Assembly (NCBI RefSeq): GCF_000758725.1
Contig: NZ_CP009428.1
Span: 4,898,001 to 4,962,000 of the forward strand
DNA from: Paenibacillus odorifer
Lineage (GTDB): Bacteria > Bacillota > Bacilli > Paenibacillales > Paenibacillaceae
DNA: 64,000 nt
Reading direction: 5' to 3'
Shown piece by piece: positions 1 to 8,870 of the stretch. The notes under the pieces were generated by a model. That model made no database searches. It saw nothing but the letters and a program-made list of their open reading frames with translations, and was not told where the DNA came from. Position numbers and translations under genes: made by a program. How positions within the stretch are numbered: the first letter of the stretch is position 1; every line of letters begins with the position of its first letter.

Positions 1-327
1 ATCTACACCCTTATATTCAACAGGCCCCGGATTACCACGAGTCCCCACATCTACTGAAATACTGTTGTAATCAATCTCCTCAGAGGTCTCTACTGTAGCA
101 CTGCGTTTAAAAGAACTAGTCCCCTTAGACTTTGCTGCACCAGCTGCCCCTGTTCCCCAATTCCCCTTCCAGCCCGCTTTATATGCCGCATCAGCTGCTG
201 CTTTGGATTCATAGGATTTATATTTTGCACCGGTATAATGATCTGTCTGTGCCTGGCATTCTGCCCAAGTGCTATAGACTCCCGGTTGTTTACCTTCCCA
301 GACTACATAATATTTCTGTTTGGCCAT
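1..327 (-). CDS. RNase H family protein with viroplasmin domain (partial)
   Basis: The first 109 codons of a gene that runs off the left edge. Residues 1-45 carry the pattern of the viroplasmin domain, a small RNA/DNA-hybrid-binding domain (KYYVVWEGKQPGVYSTW, then a KYKSY segment). A K/A/G-rich linker follows. The segment SVDVGTRGNPGP then matches the first strand of the RNase H fold with its first catalytic Asp. The expected role is cleavage of RNA in RNA:DNA hybrids in the cytoplasm. The ATG has an AGGAG site seven bases upstream. The remaining acidic residues lie outside the window, so catalytic competence cannot be judged. Confidence 0.85.
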   Translation of the reverse strand, partial: MAKQKYYVVWEGKQPGVYSTWAECQAQTDHYTGAKYKSYESKAAADAAYKAGWKGNWGTGAAGAAKSKGTSSFKRSATVETSEEIDYNSISVDVGTRGNPGPVEYKGVD

Positions 328-535
328 GGATAATGCTCCTTTTCTACTGCCTGTACTTATTGTAATCCATATTGCTCGTGAATTCATCGGATAAATCACA
401 TTTTTCAGGTCATACTATACGCCAGAGATGTCCAGGCCTATATTACCATTTGTAGATTGATTGGTAAATTACTAACTAATCACTCTATAGTAAGCTCGAA
501 GGATATCGGTACAATTACTTAGGGAGGTTATACAG

Positions 536-1129
536 ATGAGAAAGATAGCAAGTGTTGCTGCGGTATTTGCTTTTGTGTTAATGGTCGGATGTGGAAATGC
601 AACAGATAATGCTAATAATGCTACTGCAACAAGCACTCCTGAGAACACAAATAACGCGGGTACCACTAATAATGCAGGCACCGCTAATAATCAAAATAAC
701 ACCACAGATGCTGTAACCTCAGCTTCCGTAGTAGATAATGAAGAAGCCTTCAAACGCGCCATCAGTCCAGAGGGAACCTGGATTGCTGCCACACTTAAAG
801 ACTTAACCTTCACCGAAGATCTCGTCGTGGATGGAGAATTCATGAATAAAGAGGAACCCGCCAGAAAAATTGCTCTATACACACAAGATGCGGATCACAA
901 CATCACCAACTCCTTCAAACTGACTGCTCCAAAATTGACCATCAAGAGTAAAAACGCCCGTATTCAAGGCGGCACTTTTATTGGAGATGTATACGTAGAA
1001 GCGGATGGTTTTACCCTGGTGAACGCAACCGTTGAAGGCAATGTCTACTTCGCAAACGATCAATATAAATCCACCTTTAATTCATCCGATCAAGGAAAAG
1101 TAACTGGTGTTACAGAAGTGAAAAAATAA
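536..1129 (+). CDS. Exported lipoprotein, function unknown
   Basis: A 197-residue protein with a lipoprotein signal: positive N-terminus (MRK), hydrophobic core, and lipobox LMVGC with the lipidated Cys at residue 19. A low-complexity Asn/Thr/Ala linker (about residues 20-65) would hold the folded part away from the membrane. The C-terminal 120 residues are rich in beta-strand patterns (LTFTEDLVVDGEF, GGTFIGDVYVEADGF, ATVEGNVYFAND) and look like short parallel beta-helix rungs. I do not recognise a named family. GGGAGG lies eight bases before the ATG. A terminator follows directly, so it is probably monocistronic. Confidence 0.82.
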   Translation: MRKIASVAAVFAFVLMVGCGNATDNANNATATSTPENTNNAGTTNNAGTANNQNNTTDAVTSASVVDNEEAFKRAISPEGTWIAATLKDLTFTEDLVVDGEFMNKEEPARKIALYTQDADHNITNSFKLTAPKLTIKSKNARIQGGTFIGDVYVEADGFTLVNATVEGNVYFANDQYKSTFNSSDQGKVTGVTEVKK

Positions 1130-1142
1130 GCTTCAACCCCAG

Positions 1143-1185
1143 AAAGGTGATCTGAAGTCGTTAAGACTTGAGACCACCTTTTTTA
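1143..1185 (+). terminator. Rho-independent terminator of the lipoprotein gene
   Basis: AAAGGTG and CACCTTT arms with an inner AAGTC/GACTT pairing, followed by a T run on the plus strand. It lies 14 bases after the lipoprotein stop codon. Confidence 0.7.
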
Positions 1186-1194
1186 TATACATTT

Positions 1195-1767
1195 TTATTC
1201 TTGATAAAAACCATCTTTGAAAAAATTGTACCATCCCTCGACGGTTTCGATTGGGAAACCCTCTAACTTCTTCATAACTTCCCTTGCAAATTCTAAAGCA
1301 GCCGTACCATTAGCAGTAATGATATGTTCACTCGAAACTGCCTGTTTTTCTATATAATTTGCATCTCCTTTATAATTAGGAGCGTTTTGTTTTAAATAAT
1401 CCAATGAATTTCCGGTATGCGGTATGTTGTCTAAATAGCCATGTTCAGCCAAAAAAGTTGTAGCGTCACATATAGCGGCAATAGGTACACTCTCCTGCAA
1501 ACATTTTTCAATCACTGGAGTAATAGCTGAATTATCTTTCCAGCCTGTGCCCCCGATTAAAATTAACATTTCATACTGAACAGGTAAACTGTCTAAAGTA
1601 TAGTCAGGTACAACAGTAAATCCACCCATAGATTTGACATTGTCGCTAGTTAAAGCAACTGTGCTTACTTTAAATTCACTCTCCGGCTTATTTAGTTCGG
1701 CACTAATATATCCGCTTTCCCAATCAGCGTAGCCATTGGATAGAAACATCAAAACTTCTTTTTTCAT
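1195..1767 (-). CDS. DJ-1/PfpI family protein (type 1 glutamine amidotransferase-like)
   Basis: 190 residues, the normal length for the DJ-1/PfpI superfamily. N-terminal strand and YADWE motif (residues about 13-17) resemble Bacillus YdeA/YoaZ-type members. The nucleophile-elbow Cys sits in IAAICDATTFLAEHG (about residue 99), preceded by the LIGGTGW loop. Members act as chaperones, deglycases or amidases, and no substrate can be inferred here. The gene overlaps the upstream AlkD-like gene by four bases (ATGA), so the two are translationally coupled. AAGGGAG lies nine bases before the ATG. Confidence 0.88.
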   Translation of the reverse strand: MKKEVLMFLSNGYADWESGYISAELNKPESEFKVSTVALTSDNVKSMGGFTVVPDYTLDSLPVQYEMLILIGGTGWKDNSAITPVIEKCLQESVPIAAICDATTFLAEHGYLDNIPHTGNSLDYLKQNAPNYKGDANYIEKQAVSSEHIITANGTAALEFAREVMKKLEGFPIETVEGWYNFFKDGFYQE

Positions 1768-2882
1768 ATATTAGCACTCCCTTTAAGTTCTAACGCCACT
1801 TCCGCCACTTCTCGCCCATTTACCAGCAGCACAATCCGGTGCTCTCCTGGATAATGACGCCGAGTTGTTAAATCAGCCCAACGATGTGTCCGTTTACCTG
1901 ACAGAATTGTACCTCCAGGTACGGTCTTATCCGATAACAAAAAAGATTTACGAGAGGTTCGACCTGCCGCTTTCACGAAATAGATTCCGTATTCAATCCG
2001 AATCCGTGCCGGAGCTCCCTCACGAACTTGAAGCTTATACTGTAATTCAGAGCTTTCGCCAATGGTCAGGATAGAAGGTTCCAATAGAATTGAAGCACTC
2101 GTTATAAGTGGAGTAGCTTCGTCTGTCTGCTCTGCGTATCCGAATAAAGCCATAATCTCTGGCTCAGCTTTACGAATCAAAGAACGGCAGCCGTGCCGCA
2201 CAATCCAGTCTGTATCGGGATGTGTTCCCTTCCAGCGCCGAGCGGTATCGAGCACCACTTCCGGATGATCCTTCGCAATATCATTCAAATTATTAGCGAC
2301 ACTTTTACGCACATACAGGGATGTATCCGCCTTAAGCTGCTCAAGTACAGGTAATACCGGAGCTGGGTCAAGCTTGAACATGGGGAGCGCCTGTCCCCAA
2401 GGCAGACGAGGCCGACAGCCTTCACTAGCCAGCCTACGTACATGCTCATCAGGGTGCTTCGCCCATACCAGCATTTGAGCCATCATCCGTTCTGGTTCCC
2501 GTAAGAGAAACGGCCTAACTGCAAATTCAGCCGATGATTTCGCTGTGAATCTTTCCAGCGCCTGCATAGACAACGCCCAATGTTCGTCTCCTTGGCCATA
2601 TACCTCAACGAAATCCGGAAAAATTAAATACGGAAATCCTACACATTCCTCAGCAATGGCGAATAGGATAGCCAGCGCTTCCTCATAAGGAAGCTGTAAG
2701 TGGCTGCCCAACGTCTCGGTGATCCGCCGCATTCTTGCCTTCAGCTCAAGCGTTTCCCACGGTTCAGTCATGGCTGAGCTTACAAATGCCTCTGTCTCGA
2801 AGACATTATGTACGCCACGAATCTTTTCGCCGAACTCACGCAGAAATTGTTCATTGTACATTGCTTTTAAAGGTTCAGCCAT
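1764..2882 (-). CDS. AlkD-like DNA alkylation repair protein
   Basis: A 372-residue HEAT-like repeat protein of the AlkD DNA glycosylase type. The N-terminal MAEPLKAMYNEQFLREFGEKI is the usual start of this family. The middle holds helical repeats with the family signature around DEHVRRLASEGCRPRLPW and SLYVRKSVANNLNDIAKDHP, then a WIVRHGCRSLIRK helix. AlkD proteins excise bulky or cationic alkylated bases. About 100 C-terminal residues look like an added beta-rich domain. The frame is open up to a TTG at 2951, but the ATG at 2882 has GAGGG at proper spacing and gives the canonical N-terminus. Overlaps the downstream DJ-1 gene by four bases. Confidence 0.85.
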   Translation of the reverse strand: MAEPLKAMYNEQFLREFGEKIRGVHNVFETEAFVSSAMTEPWETLELKARMRRITETLGSHLQLPYEEALAILFAIAEECVGFPYLIFPDFVEVYGQGDEHWALSMQALERFTAKSSAEFAVRPFLLREPERMMAQMLVWAKHPDEHVRRLASEGCRPRLPWGQALPMFKLDPAPVLPVLEQLKADTSLYVRKSVANNLNDIAKDHPEVVLDTARRWKGTHPDTDWIVRHGCRSLIRKAEPEIMALFGYAEQTDEATPLITSASILLEPSILTIGESSELQYKLQVREGAPARIRIEYGIYFVKAAGRTSRKSFLLSDKTVPGGTILSGKRTHRWADLTTRRHYPGEHRIVLLVNGREVAEVALELKGSANI

Positions 2883-2952
2883 TCGATAATCCCTCATTTT
2901 CTTCTTTAGATCAGCAAACTTGATTCTGTCAGGAAATCGTAGCACATCCAAT

Positions 2953-2970
2953 TTGACAACAGTATGTCAA
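2953..2970. promoter_or_regulatory. Inverted repeat TTGACA-N6-TGTCAA upstream of the AlkD-like gene
   Basis: Perfect six-base arms separated by six bases, 71 bases upstream of the preferred start of the AlkD-like gene. The same TGACA-N6-TGTCA dyad occurs at 18816-18833 next to a WYL-type regulator. Likely an operator; the binding protein is not known. Confidence 0.4.
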
Positions 2971-2979
2971 CTTTGGCAA

Positions 2980-3513
2980 CTAAGAATTAATTAGTACCTT
3001 TACCTCTTCAATCCCTTGTTGGGCTCGACTGTTTAACGCACGTTTATCTTTAAGGTTATGTTCTTTAAGTTCGTGTCCAGGATCAATGACCAGCGGCTGT
3101 GAGATTACATCCTCGAGGATTTGAACAGCAACCTTACATCCTTGAAATAACAGTTCTTTTGTGATCACTTGATTATGAGAACGAATGATTTCAAGCATTT
3201 TTTCCGCATAAATCAGTCTAACCAAACTATCGGCGCTCATTATATTCCGCGAAGCAAAAGAAGCCACTTTTTCCACAATCCAGCTATCCTGATAATTCCG
3301 CGAGATGGATTCTAGTATCGTAATCGCATCCCAGTCCCGTATCGACAACTGCTTGACGTGCTCCGTAGCCCATTCCTGCAGCCATTCCAGCTCCACTTCT
3401 CTTGGAATTTCAAAACTCTTGTACTCCTTAAGCACTCCTGCTTTATGCATATTTAAAAAATGACCCAAAAACTGAATGTACAGCTCCTTGGCTCTTTGTG
3501 TCTGTTCCGTCAT
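2980..3513 (-). CDS. Hypothetical helical protein
   Basis: 177 residues, charged and predicted mainly helical, with no signal peptide or membrane segment. I recognise no domain. Visible features: an N-terminal AKELYIQFLGHFLNMHKAG helix, a WLQEWATEHVKQLSIRDWD segment, and a Lys/Glu-rich C-terminus. AAAGGATG ahead of the ATG at 3513 supports the start. It is separated from the AlkD-like gene by about 100 bases holding the TTGACA dyad, so it is probably its own unit. No function proposed. Confidence 0.7.
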   Translation of the reverse strand: MTEQTQRAKELYIQFLGHFLNMHKAGVLKEYKSFEIPREVELEWLQEWATEHVKQLSIRDWDAITILESISRNYQDSWIVEKVASFASRNIMSADSLVRLIYAEKMLEIIRSHNQVITKELLFQGCKVAVQILEDVISQPLVIDPGHELKEHNLKDKRALNSRAQQGIEEVKVLINS

Positions 3514-3571
3514 CTGGCAATCATCCTTTCATTATCCAAATCATATCCATTCCCCGGTTTCTTTTCAAATT

Positions 3572-3621
3572 AAAAAGATAAAAAAGGACAGGTAGCGAAA
3601 TCATCGCAATACCTGCCCTTT
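3572..3621 (-). terminator. Terminator between 3634 gene and 2980 gene
   Basis: On the minus strand, GGGCAGGTA and TACCTGTCC arms around a GCGA/TCGC inner stem are followed by TTTTTTATC. It would end the transcript of the upstream membrane-protein gene. Confidence 0.75.
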
Positions 3622-3633
3622 AATAACTTCGGG

Positions 3634-3948
3634 TTATGGTAAATAGTTTGCTTCAACCGGAGGGTTTTTCTCCACTATTTTCAATTCTAGACCTCCGAAT
3701 CTCTTCGCCAGCTTGTTATATACCAGCGCTACCAGCATACCCACCAATCCATAAATGAGTATCAAAATAACCGGCATAATCAAATAAGGGATACCCATAA
3801 CAACCATAAACGTCTCTTTAATGATAAGCCCGATCACCACCATCCCTAAACCTACTATAAACAATAGCAGTGTAGGAATGATCATAAAATAGATAGTCGT
3901 TTTAAAAAAACTCTTTTTGTTAATTTCCAGCACTTCATAGTCTTTCAT
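3634..3948 (-). CDS. Small membrane protein, function unknown
   Basis: 104 residues with about three hydrophobic segments: residues 18-42 (YFMIIPTLLLFIVGLGMVVI), 47-60 and 62-85 (PVILILIYGLVGMLVALVY). A short charged C-terminal tail follows. The DUF3566-like layout (basic N-terminal strand, two long hydrophobic helices, amphipathic tail) is suggestive only. The gene stands alone, ended by the hairpin at 3572-3621. Confidence 0.72.
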   Translation of the reverse strand: MKDYEVLEINKKSFFKTTIYFMIIPTLLLFIVGLGMVVIGLIIKETFMVVMGIPYLIMPVILILIYGLVGMLVALVYNKLAKRFGGLELKIVEKNPPVEANYLP

Positions 3949-4153
3949 TATGTAATCCCCTTAATTTATTTAGAGTGGTAAAATTCCCCTCTTTGTTTCA
4001 TTAAAGATGATCTTAAATACAATTTCAACCAAATTTCTCATATTTTCGACTTTTACCAAAGAATTCTTCCTAAAACTCAACGATAAATCATGGTAAAATA
4101 ACTCCTATGGTTTAATATATCATCATGTACAAGATGTCACCGGAGGGAATAAC

Positions 4154-4363
4154 ATGCCACAAACACTAGTGAAAAATATTGATTTTTTTATAGCTGCCTT
4201 ATCCCAAACCTATATTTCTGCGCTACAGCTTGATCCTGATGGAATGTATTCAGAGGTTGCTTCAGGAATTGTTGAACTGTTCTCTGATGAACAAGTACGG
4301 CTGAGAAGATATGACGGATCAGTATCCCATTATGCAAGAGACAACACCAAATTTCAGCGATGA
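4154..4363 (+). CDS. Small hypothetical protein (69 aa)
   Basis: A 69-residue open frame with a strong site (CCGGAGGG) seven bases before the ATG, which makes translation likely. The sequence starts MPQTLVKNIDFFIAALSQTY, is soluble and of mixed charge, with a basic C-terminus. I recognise no family. It is the only plus-strand gene between two minus-strand operons and is followed by a strong hairpin. Confidence 0.55.
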   Translation: MPQTLVKNIDFFIAALSQTYISALQLDPDGMYSEVASGIVELFSDEQVRLRRYDGSVSHYARDNTKFQR

Positions 4364-4365
4364 CA

Positions 4366-4422
4366 AAAGGACGTGAACTGGAAAAAGGTCATTGTGAATG
4401 ATCCTCTTCCAGCTCACGTCCT
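4366..4422 (-). terminator. Long hairpin terminator of the oxidoreductase operon
   Basis: AAGGACGTGA and TCACGTCCTT arms with further pairing (CTGGAA/TTCCAG, GGTCATT/AATGATC). The T run (TTTTGTC) is on the minus strand, so it ends the operon transcribed from 7368 down to 4441. It may also serve the plus-strand small gene. Confidence 0.75.
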
Positions 4423-4440
4423 TACTCACTCTGCACACAA

Positions 4441-5454
4441 CTAATCTAGCACGATCCATTCGCCTTCAGCATCCGCTGACTTCATTTCTGCTTCCACGAT
4501 TCTTAGAGACTCCGCTGTACTCTCTGGCGTACAAATAATGATAGGCTTATCCTGGATAATGACATTCAGAAAATATACAAGCTCCCTATAGTAGCCAACA
4601 TCCGGCGAAAGTTCCGCTAAATAGCCCGCCCCGTCGTTCGGATTGACCTTGACCTCGCTGCCGTCAAACACTATATTTCCTCGTTCAAAATTTACCCGAT
4701 ACCCCATGTAAAACCCAAAATCACCTTCCAGCGTCCAATCCACCTGAGCATTAATTACTTTTGCATCCTTATAAAAATAGTGAGTCGATGCGATATCATA
4801 TCCGCTTCCCGGAAGGACATTACGTCCTAAGGATGATACTTTATCCGGTCTGCCGAACAGATAGTTAATCATATCCGTATCGTGAATATGCATATCCATA
4901 ATGCCTCCACCGCTTAGTGTCTCATCAAGAAACCAATCCTTAGGAGCACCAGATCCCCTGTAAAAATACCCTTCCGTGACCTGACCGAACTGCCCGCTCT
5001 CTATCACTTCTTTTAAATACTCATACCCCGGCCAAAAACGGAGACAATGTCCGATCATCAGTTTTTTCCCACAGCGGACTGCCGTCTCCACCATTTTCAG
5101 CGCTTGTGCGGAAGTTCTGGCCATCGGTTTCTCACAAAATACATGATATCCACGTTCCAGCAGCGAACAAGTCATTTCCGCATGCAGATAAGTAGGAACC
5201 GCAATGTCGATCATATCCAGTTCCTCACTGGCTATCATTTTCTCCAGATCATCGTATAGATTGTAAGCTGACAAATCATAGACTTCCTGGGCAGTGCTCA
5301 TATTCCCGGCTGCTTTTCCATCCTTTAATTCCTCAATTCGCAAATCACAGATGGCTTTAAGGGCAATGGGCTGCCCCTCTTCCGTTAAGCGCACATAATT
5401 ATCAAAATGCATCCGGCCCATAAATCCAAAACCGATCAAACCTATTTTCAACAT
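4441..5454 (-). CDS. Gfo/Idh/MocA family oxidoreductase (copy 2)
   Basis: 337-residue NAD(P)-dependent sugar-dehydrogenase-type protein. The N-terminal Rossmann motif is IGLIGFGFMGRMH (residues 4-16). The family signature CEKPMA follows at about residue 98, and the substrate-domain motif GGGIMDMHIHDTD carries the catalytic His/Asp. Such enzymes oxidise inositols, sugars or sugar derivatives. AGGAGA lies nine bases before the ATG at 5454. It is exactly the same length as the next gene and roughly two thirds identical by eye, so this is a tandem duplication. Last gene of the operon starting at 7368. Confidence 0.9.
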   Translation of the reverse strand: MLKIGLIGFGFMGRMHFDNYVRLTEEGQPIALKAICDLRIEELKDGKAAGNMSTAQEVYDLSAYNLYDDLEKMIASEELDMIDIAVPTYLHAEMTCSLLERGYHVFCEKPMARTSAQALKMVETAVRCGKKLMIGHCLRFWPGYEYLKEVIESGQFGQVTEGYFYRGSGAPKDWFLDETLSGGGIMDMHIHDTDMINYLFGRPDKVSSLGRNVLPGSGYDIASTHYFYKDAKVINAQVDWTLEGDFGFYMGYRVNFERGNIVFDGSEVKVNPNDGAGYLAELSPDVGYYRELVYFLNVIIQDKPIIICTPESTAESLRIVEAEMKSADAEGEWIVLD

Positions 5455-5485
5455 CGTGAAGTCTCCTTTACTAAAAATATGGCAC

Positions 5486-6499
5486 TTAACGTATCCGTAT
5501 CCAGGTACCTTCCTGATCAGCCGATTGGATTTCAGCCTCAATGATTTCTATGGATTGGGCCGCACTTTCGGGCATACATAGAGTCACTGGCTCATCGTTC
5601 TGAATGACTTTTAAGAAATATACCAACTCTCTGTAATATCCGGTATGCGAAGAAAGCTTCGCAATGAACCCCGGTTGACAATTAGGATTCACCTTAACTT
5701 CCGCGCCATCGAAGACTACATTCCCCCGTTCAAAATTAATCCGATAGCCCATGTAAAAACCAAAGTCGCCTTCCAGTGTCCAGTCCGCTTGGGCATTGAC
5801 CACTTTTCCATCCTGATAAAAATAATGAGTGGAGACGATATCATAGCCACTTCCCGGTAAAACCTTCCGCCCAAGCGTTGACACTTTATCCGGTTTTCCG
5901 AATAAGTGATGGATGATGTCCGTATCGTGTACATGCATATCCAGCATACAGCCACCACTTAGCTCATCATTGACCAGCCACCCTTTAGGAGCACCGGAAC
6001 CCCGGTAAAAATAAGCCTCTGTCACTTCACCGAACTCACCGCTAGCTATGATCCCCTTCAAATATTCATATCCCGGCCAGAAGCGAAGACAATGGCCAAT
6101 CAGCAATTTTTTTCCGCTGCTTTGCGCCGCCGCTACCATCTTCCAAGCTTCTGCGGAATGTCTCGCCATCGGCTTTTCACAGAACACATGATACCCTCGT
6201 TCCAGCAGCGAACAAGCCATTTCAGCATGCAAGTACGTAGGTACCGCAAGGCTAATAGCATCTAGTTCTTCTTTTTCGAGCATATGCTCCAAATTCTCAT
6301 AAAAATTGTAAGGGGATAAATCATATACCTCGTGGGCCGTGTTCATATTCCCCGCGGATTTAGTATGTTTAAGGACTTCAATCTGCGGGTCACAAATGGC
6401 AACCAGAGAAATCGGATGGCCGTCTTCCTGCAATTGAACATACTGATCAAAGTTCATTCGGCCCATAAATCCAAAGCCCACCAGCCCCACTCTGAGCAC
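5486..6499 (-). CDS. Gfo/Idh/MocA family oxidoreductase (copy 1)
   Basis: 337 residues with the same architecture as its neighbour: VGLVGFGFMGRMN Rossmann loop, CEKPMA motif, and GGCMLDMHVHDTD in the second domain. The start chosen is the GTG at 6499, which has AGAGAGG seven bases upstream and aligns with the paralog's ATG. A GTG at 6508 is also open but sits directly on the ribosome binding site. It lies 20 bases after the isomerase gene and 31 before copy 2, so one operon. The two paralogs may act on successive or stereoisomeric substrates. Confidence 0.9.
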   Translation of the reverse strand: MLRVGLVGFGFMGRMNFDQYVQLQEDGHPISLVAICDPQIEVLKHTKSAGNMNTAHEVYDLSPYNFYENLEHMLEKEELDAISLAVPTYLHAEMACSLLERGYHVFCEKPMARHSAEAWKMVAAAQSSGKKLLIGHCLRFWPGYEYLKGIIASGEFGEVTEAYFYRGSGAPKGWLVNDELSGGCMLDMHVHDTDIIHHLFGKPDKVSTLGRKVLPGSGYDIVSTHYFYQDGKVVNAQADWTLEGDFGFYMGYRINFERGNVVFDGAEVKVNPNCQPGFIAKLSSHTGYYRELVYFLKVIQNDEPVTLCMPESAAQSIEIIEAEIQSADQEGTWIRIR

Positions 6500-6519
6500 A
6501 GCCTTCACCTCTCTTAAAC

Positions 6520-7368
6520 TTAGTAACTAGTGCGTCCTAAAATAGCATCCATCGCTGCAGAAGTATTAAAAATGATTTGCTCCGAATAATGCGTATATGG
6601 CGGTATCATTTCACCAGTAACATAATTGCTGTAGCCGATCTCTTGCAGTGCTTCCATAACAGCAGGATAATCCACATCCCCAGCAAGTAGATCAACAAAT
6701 CCATGAAGTCCTCCGGCTGCCCGGCGGTAATCTTTGAAATGCACCTTCTTGATTCTATGGCCTAGAATCCGTATCCACTGCTCTGGATAACCAGAATGAA
6801 CGATATTCCCTACATCCAGATAGGAACCTACATAATTGGAGCCTACAGCATCTATAAAAGAACGTAATTCAAGCGGAGACAGCAGGAATTTATTCCACAC
6901 ATTTTCAATCCCAATAGAAACACCCGCCATTTTAGCATCCTGAGCTAGATCACTGATCGCCTTCAAGGCTCGATCATAAGCTTTTTCATAATCGATTACT
7001 TCACAGCCCTCAATAAAATCGACACCAACCGCACCAGGAATGACAAGAATCGTATCTACGCCAAGTGTTGCGGCCAGCTCCAATTGTTTTTTACATACAT
7101 CGATAGCCTTCGTCCGGTTCGCCGCGGATTCACTTGTCATGGCATATGACCAATATAGTCCTGTCGCCAGTCCTGCAATTTCTAACCCCATCTCCTGAAT
7201 GGAATTTCTGATCTTAATAGCTTCTTTCTCAGTGGTTTGCAGGCCAAGTTCACCCGATTCATTCAAAGACAATTCAATTCCATCGAACCCCGCCGCTTTA
7301 GCCAGACGTGCACATTCTTCGATCTCAGTACCTTCGCGAAACGACCAAATGTTTATTCCCTTTTTCAT
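6520..7368 (-). CDS. Sugar phosphate isomerase/epimerase family protein (TIM barrel)
   Basis: 282 residues of the xylose-isomerase-like TIM barrel family (IolE/IolI/hydroxypyruvate isomerase type). Seen: KKGINIWSF start, FDGIELSL strand, IENVWNKFLLSP and YLDVGNIVHSGYPEQWI, with Glu, Asp and His metal ligands, and HFKDYRRA and GEMIPPY near the end. These are the usual metal-site positions. GAGGAGG lies before the ATG at 7368. First gene of the operon with the two Gfo/Idh/MocA enzymes, which suggests oxidation followed by isomerisation of an unusual sugar. The AraC regulator diverges from it. Confidence 0.88.
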   Translation of the reverse strand: MKKGINIWSFREGTEIEECARLAKAAGFDGIELSLNESGELGLQTTEKEAIKIRNSIQEMGLEIAGLATGLYWSYAMTSESAANRTKAIDVCKKQLELAATLGVDTILVIPGAVGVDFIEGCEVIDYEKAYDRALKAISDLAQDAKMAGVSIGIENVWNKFLLSPLELRSFIDAVGSNYVGSYLDVGNIVHSGYPEQWIRILGHRIKKVHFKDYRRAAGGLHGFVDLLAGDVDYPAVMEALQEIGYSNYVTGEMIPPYTHYSEQIIFNTSAAMDAILGRTSY

Positions 7369-7551
7369 CTGAATCCTCCTCAAATTTGTTATTTTCCGTC
7401 TTTTAAGATCCTGCCCTAAATACCCTTATATCCTTGATTTATTTATATTATAATAGATTGTAAGTTAGATTTATTTAGGTGAACAAGAGATTTTTTGCAC
7501 GATTCCGGTCTATTTGAAAAAATCATTTTATACTGTATGGGAGGTTTATTC

Positions 7552-8457
7552 GTGGCTGAAAAAGAACCCCGTTATCCCCTGAGAAAACAGGTCCCTTCCC
7601 GGGAGTGGTCACCTGGCATTCACTACGCACAATTCCAAATCCTCTCACCTTGCCTCTTTCCAAGAAGAAGATTGTATGATTTCGAGCTGCTATACGTTCG
7701 CCAGGGGAAATTATCAACAAAAATGGATACGGAGGAATATATCCTGAATTCAGGACAACTGATATTCCTTTCTTCCGGGGTATATCATCAGAATGCGATT
7801 GTGTCAGATTCGGAAACCAAACTCATTGGGATCCATTTTGATTTTTTTGGGGAATCGATTATTACAAGCGATGAAGACATGCTGGTCAATGAGGAGGAGG
7901 TTATGGCCGAGAAGTTTGCCTTGGAAGCTGTGACCGCTCCTTTTATGCCATTGTCACAGGAGCCCATTTATACCCCGCCACCCGAATGTATTCATGCGAT
8001 GGAACAGCTCGTGCATGAATTTACGATGCGGCCTGCCGGTTATGAATGGGTCTGTCGGGGGTTACTGCTCGGCATTCTAACCTCGCTGCTCCGAACACAA
8101 AGCTCCCGAAATGCAGCCAAATCTTCCGTTCATACCGGGCGGATCAGAGCTTTAATCGACGAGATGGATTCAAAGCTAGCAGACCGCTGGAGTAATAAAT
8201 TCATGGCTGGTGCCATGAATATGCATGAAGACCATTTCTCCAAGCTGTTTCGTGAGGTGGCTGGCATGCCTCCTGGTGAATATCTCCGTTCCATCCGGCA
8301 TCGGGAAGCACGCAAGCTGCTGCGCGAAACGGATTGGCCGATTGAACAGGTCGGTGATAACGTTGGTTATCCTGATATCCATTATTTCAGCAGGGTATTT
8401 ACCGCGAATGAGGGGATTTCTCCGCGGGCTTATCGCAAGTTGTCCCGGATACTCTAG
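7552..8457 (+). CDS. AraC family transcriptional regulator
   Basis: 301 residues with an N-terminal cupin sensing domain (about 25-150: YDFELLYVRQGKLS, then LIFLSSGVYHQN) and a C-terminal double helix-turn-helix (about 200-300), ending in the typical GYPDIHYFSRVFTANEGISP pattern. The GTG at 7552 is chosen because GGGAGG sits eight bases before it; the frame opens earlier at 7495 without a good site. It diverges from the isomerase/oxidoreductase operon (183-base gap) and is the likely regulator of that operon, probably binding a sugar ligand. Confidence 0.87.
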   Translation: MAEKEPRYPLRKQVPSREWSPGIHYAQFQILSPCLFPRRRLYDFELLYVRQGKLSTKMDTEEYILNSGQLIFLSSGVYHQNAIVSDSETKLIGIHFDFFGESIITSDEDMLVNEEEVMAEKFALEAVTAPFMPLSQEPIYTPPPECIHAMEQLVHEFTMRPAGYEWVCRGLLLGILTSLLRTQSSRNAAKSSVHTGRIRALIDEMDSKLADRWSNKFMAGAMNMHEDHFSKLFREVAGMPPGEYLRSIRHREARKLLRETDWPIEQVGDNVGYPDIHYFSRVFTANEGISPRAYRKLSRIL

Positions 8458-8548
8458 ATACGGAAACCCCAGAATATCTCAATCCAAGTTAGAAGAACTC
8501 GCTAAAAACATTGAGGGTGGTGGATTCTTCCTTATGATTCAAAAAAGC

Positions 8549-8588
8549 AAAAGCCCCCTTCCCTGAAAAATCAAAGAAGGGGGCGGCG
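8549..8588 (-). terminator. Strong hairpin, minus-strand terminator
   Basis: GCCCCCTTC and GAAGGGGGC arms around a 14-base loop, followed on the minus strand by TTTTGCTTTTTT. It lies about 280 bases beyond the stop of the GH112 gene, on the far side of the 8601 repeat, so it would end the GH112 operon transcript. Confidence 0.65.
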
Positions 8589-8600
8589 GCTCTAAAACTA

Positions 8601-8785
8601 ATTAGGGAAAAACTCCCTGAAAATAATCAATATTCGCTCTAAATGAACGAAATCAGGGAATTCCTCCCTAATAATAAGAGGAATTTCTATAATTGCTAAC
8701 GAATCAGCTAAATTTTAGGGAGATTTTCCCTGATTATTAGTCTGATGACCAAAAATCCCGGAATTTCAGGGAGAAATTCCCCAAT
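8601..8785. repeat. 185-bp four-hairpin intergenic repeat, copy A
   Basis: Four short palindromes of the form AGGGA-N5-TCCCT at 8604, 8655, 8717 and 8768 (spacing 51, 62, 51), bounded by ATTAGGG and CCCCAAT. A copy in the opposite orientation at 24442-24626 has the same length and exactly the same spacing. Most of the 413-base gap after the AraC gene is this element. No coding potential seen. Confidence 0.8.
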
Positions 8786-8870
8786 CACTCCATCGAAGCG
8801 GTACAATTCAGGAAAGTTGGAGATAACAGCGGCCGGAAGTCTAATTATTCGCCGTAGTTACGGCTGACTC

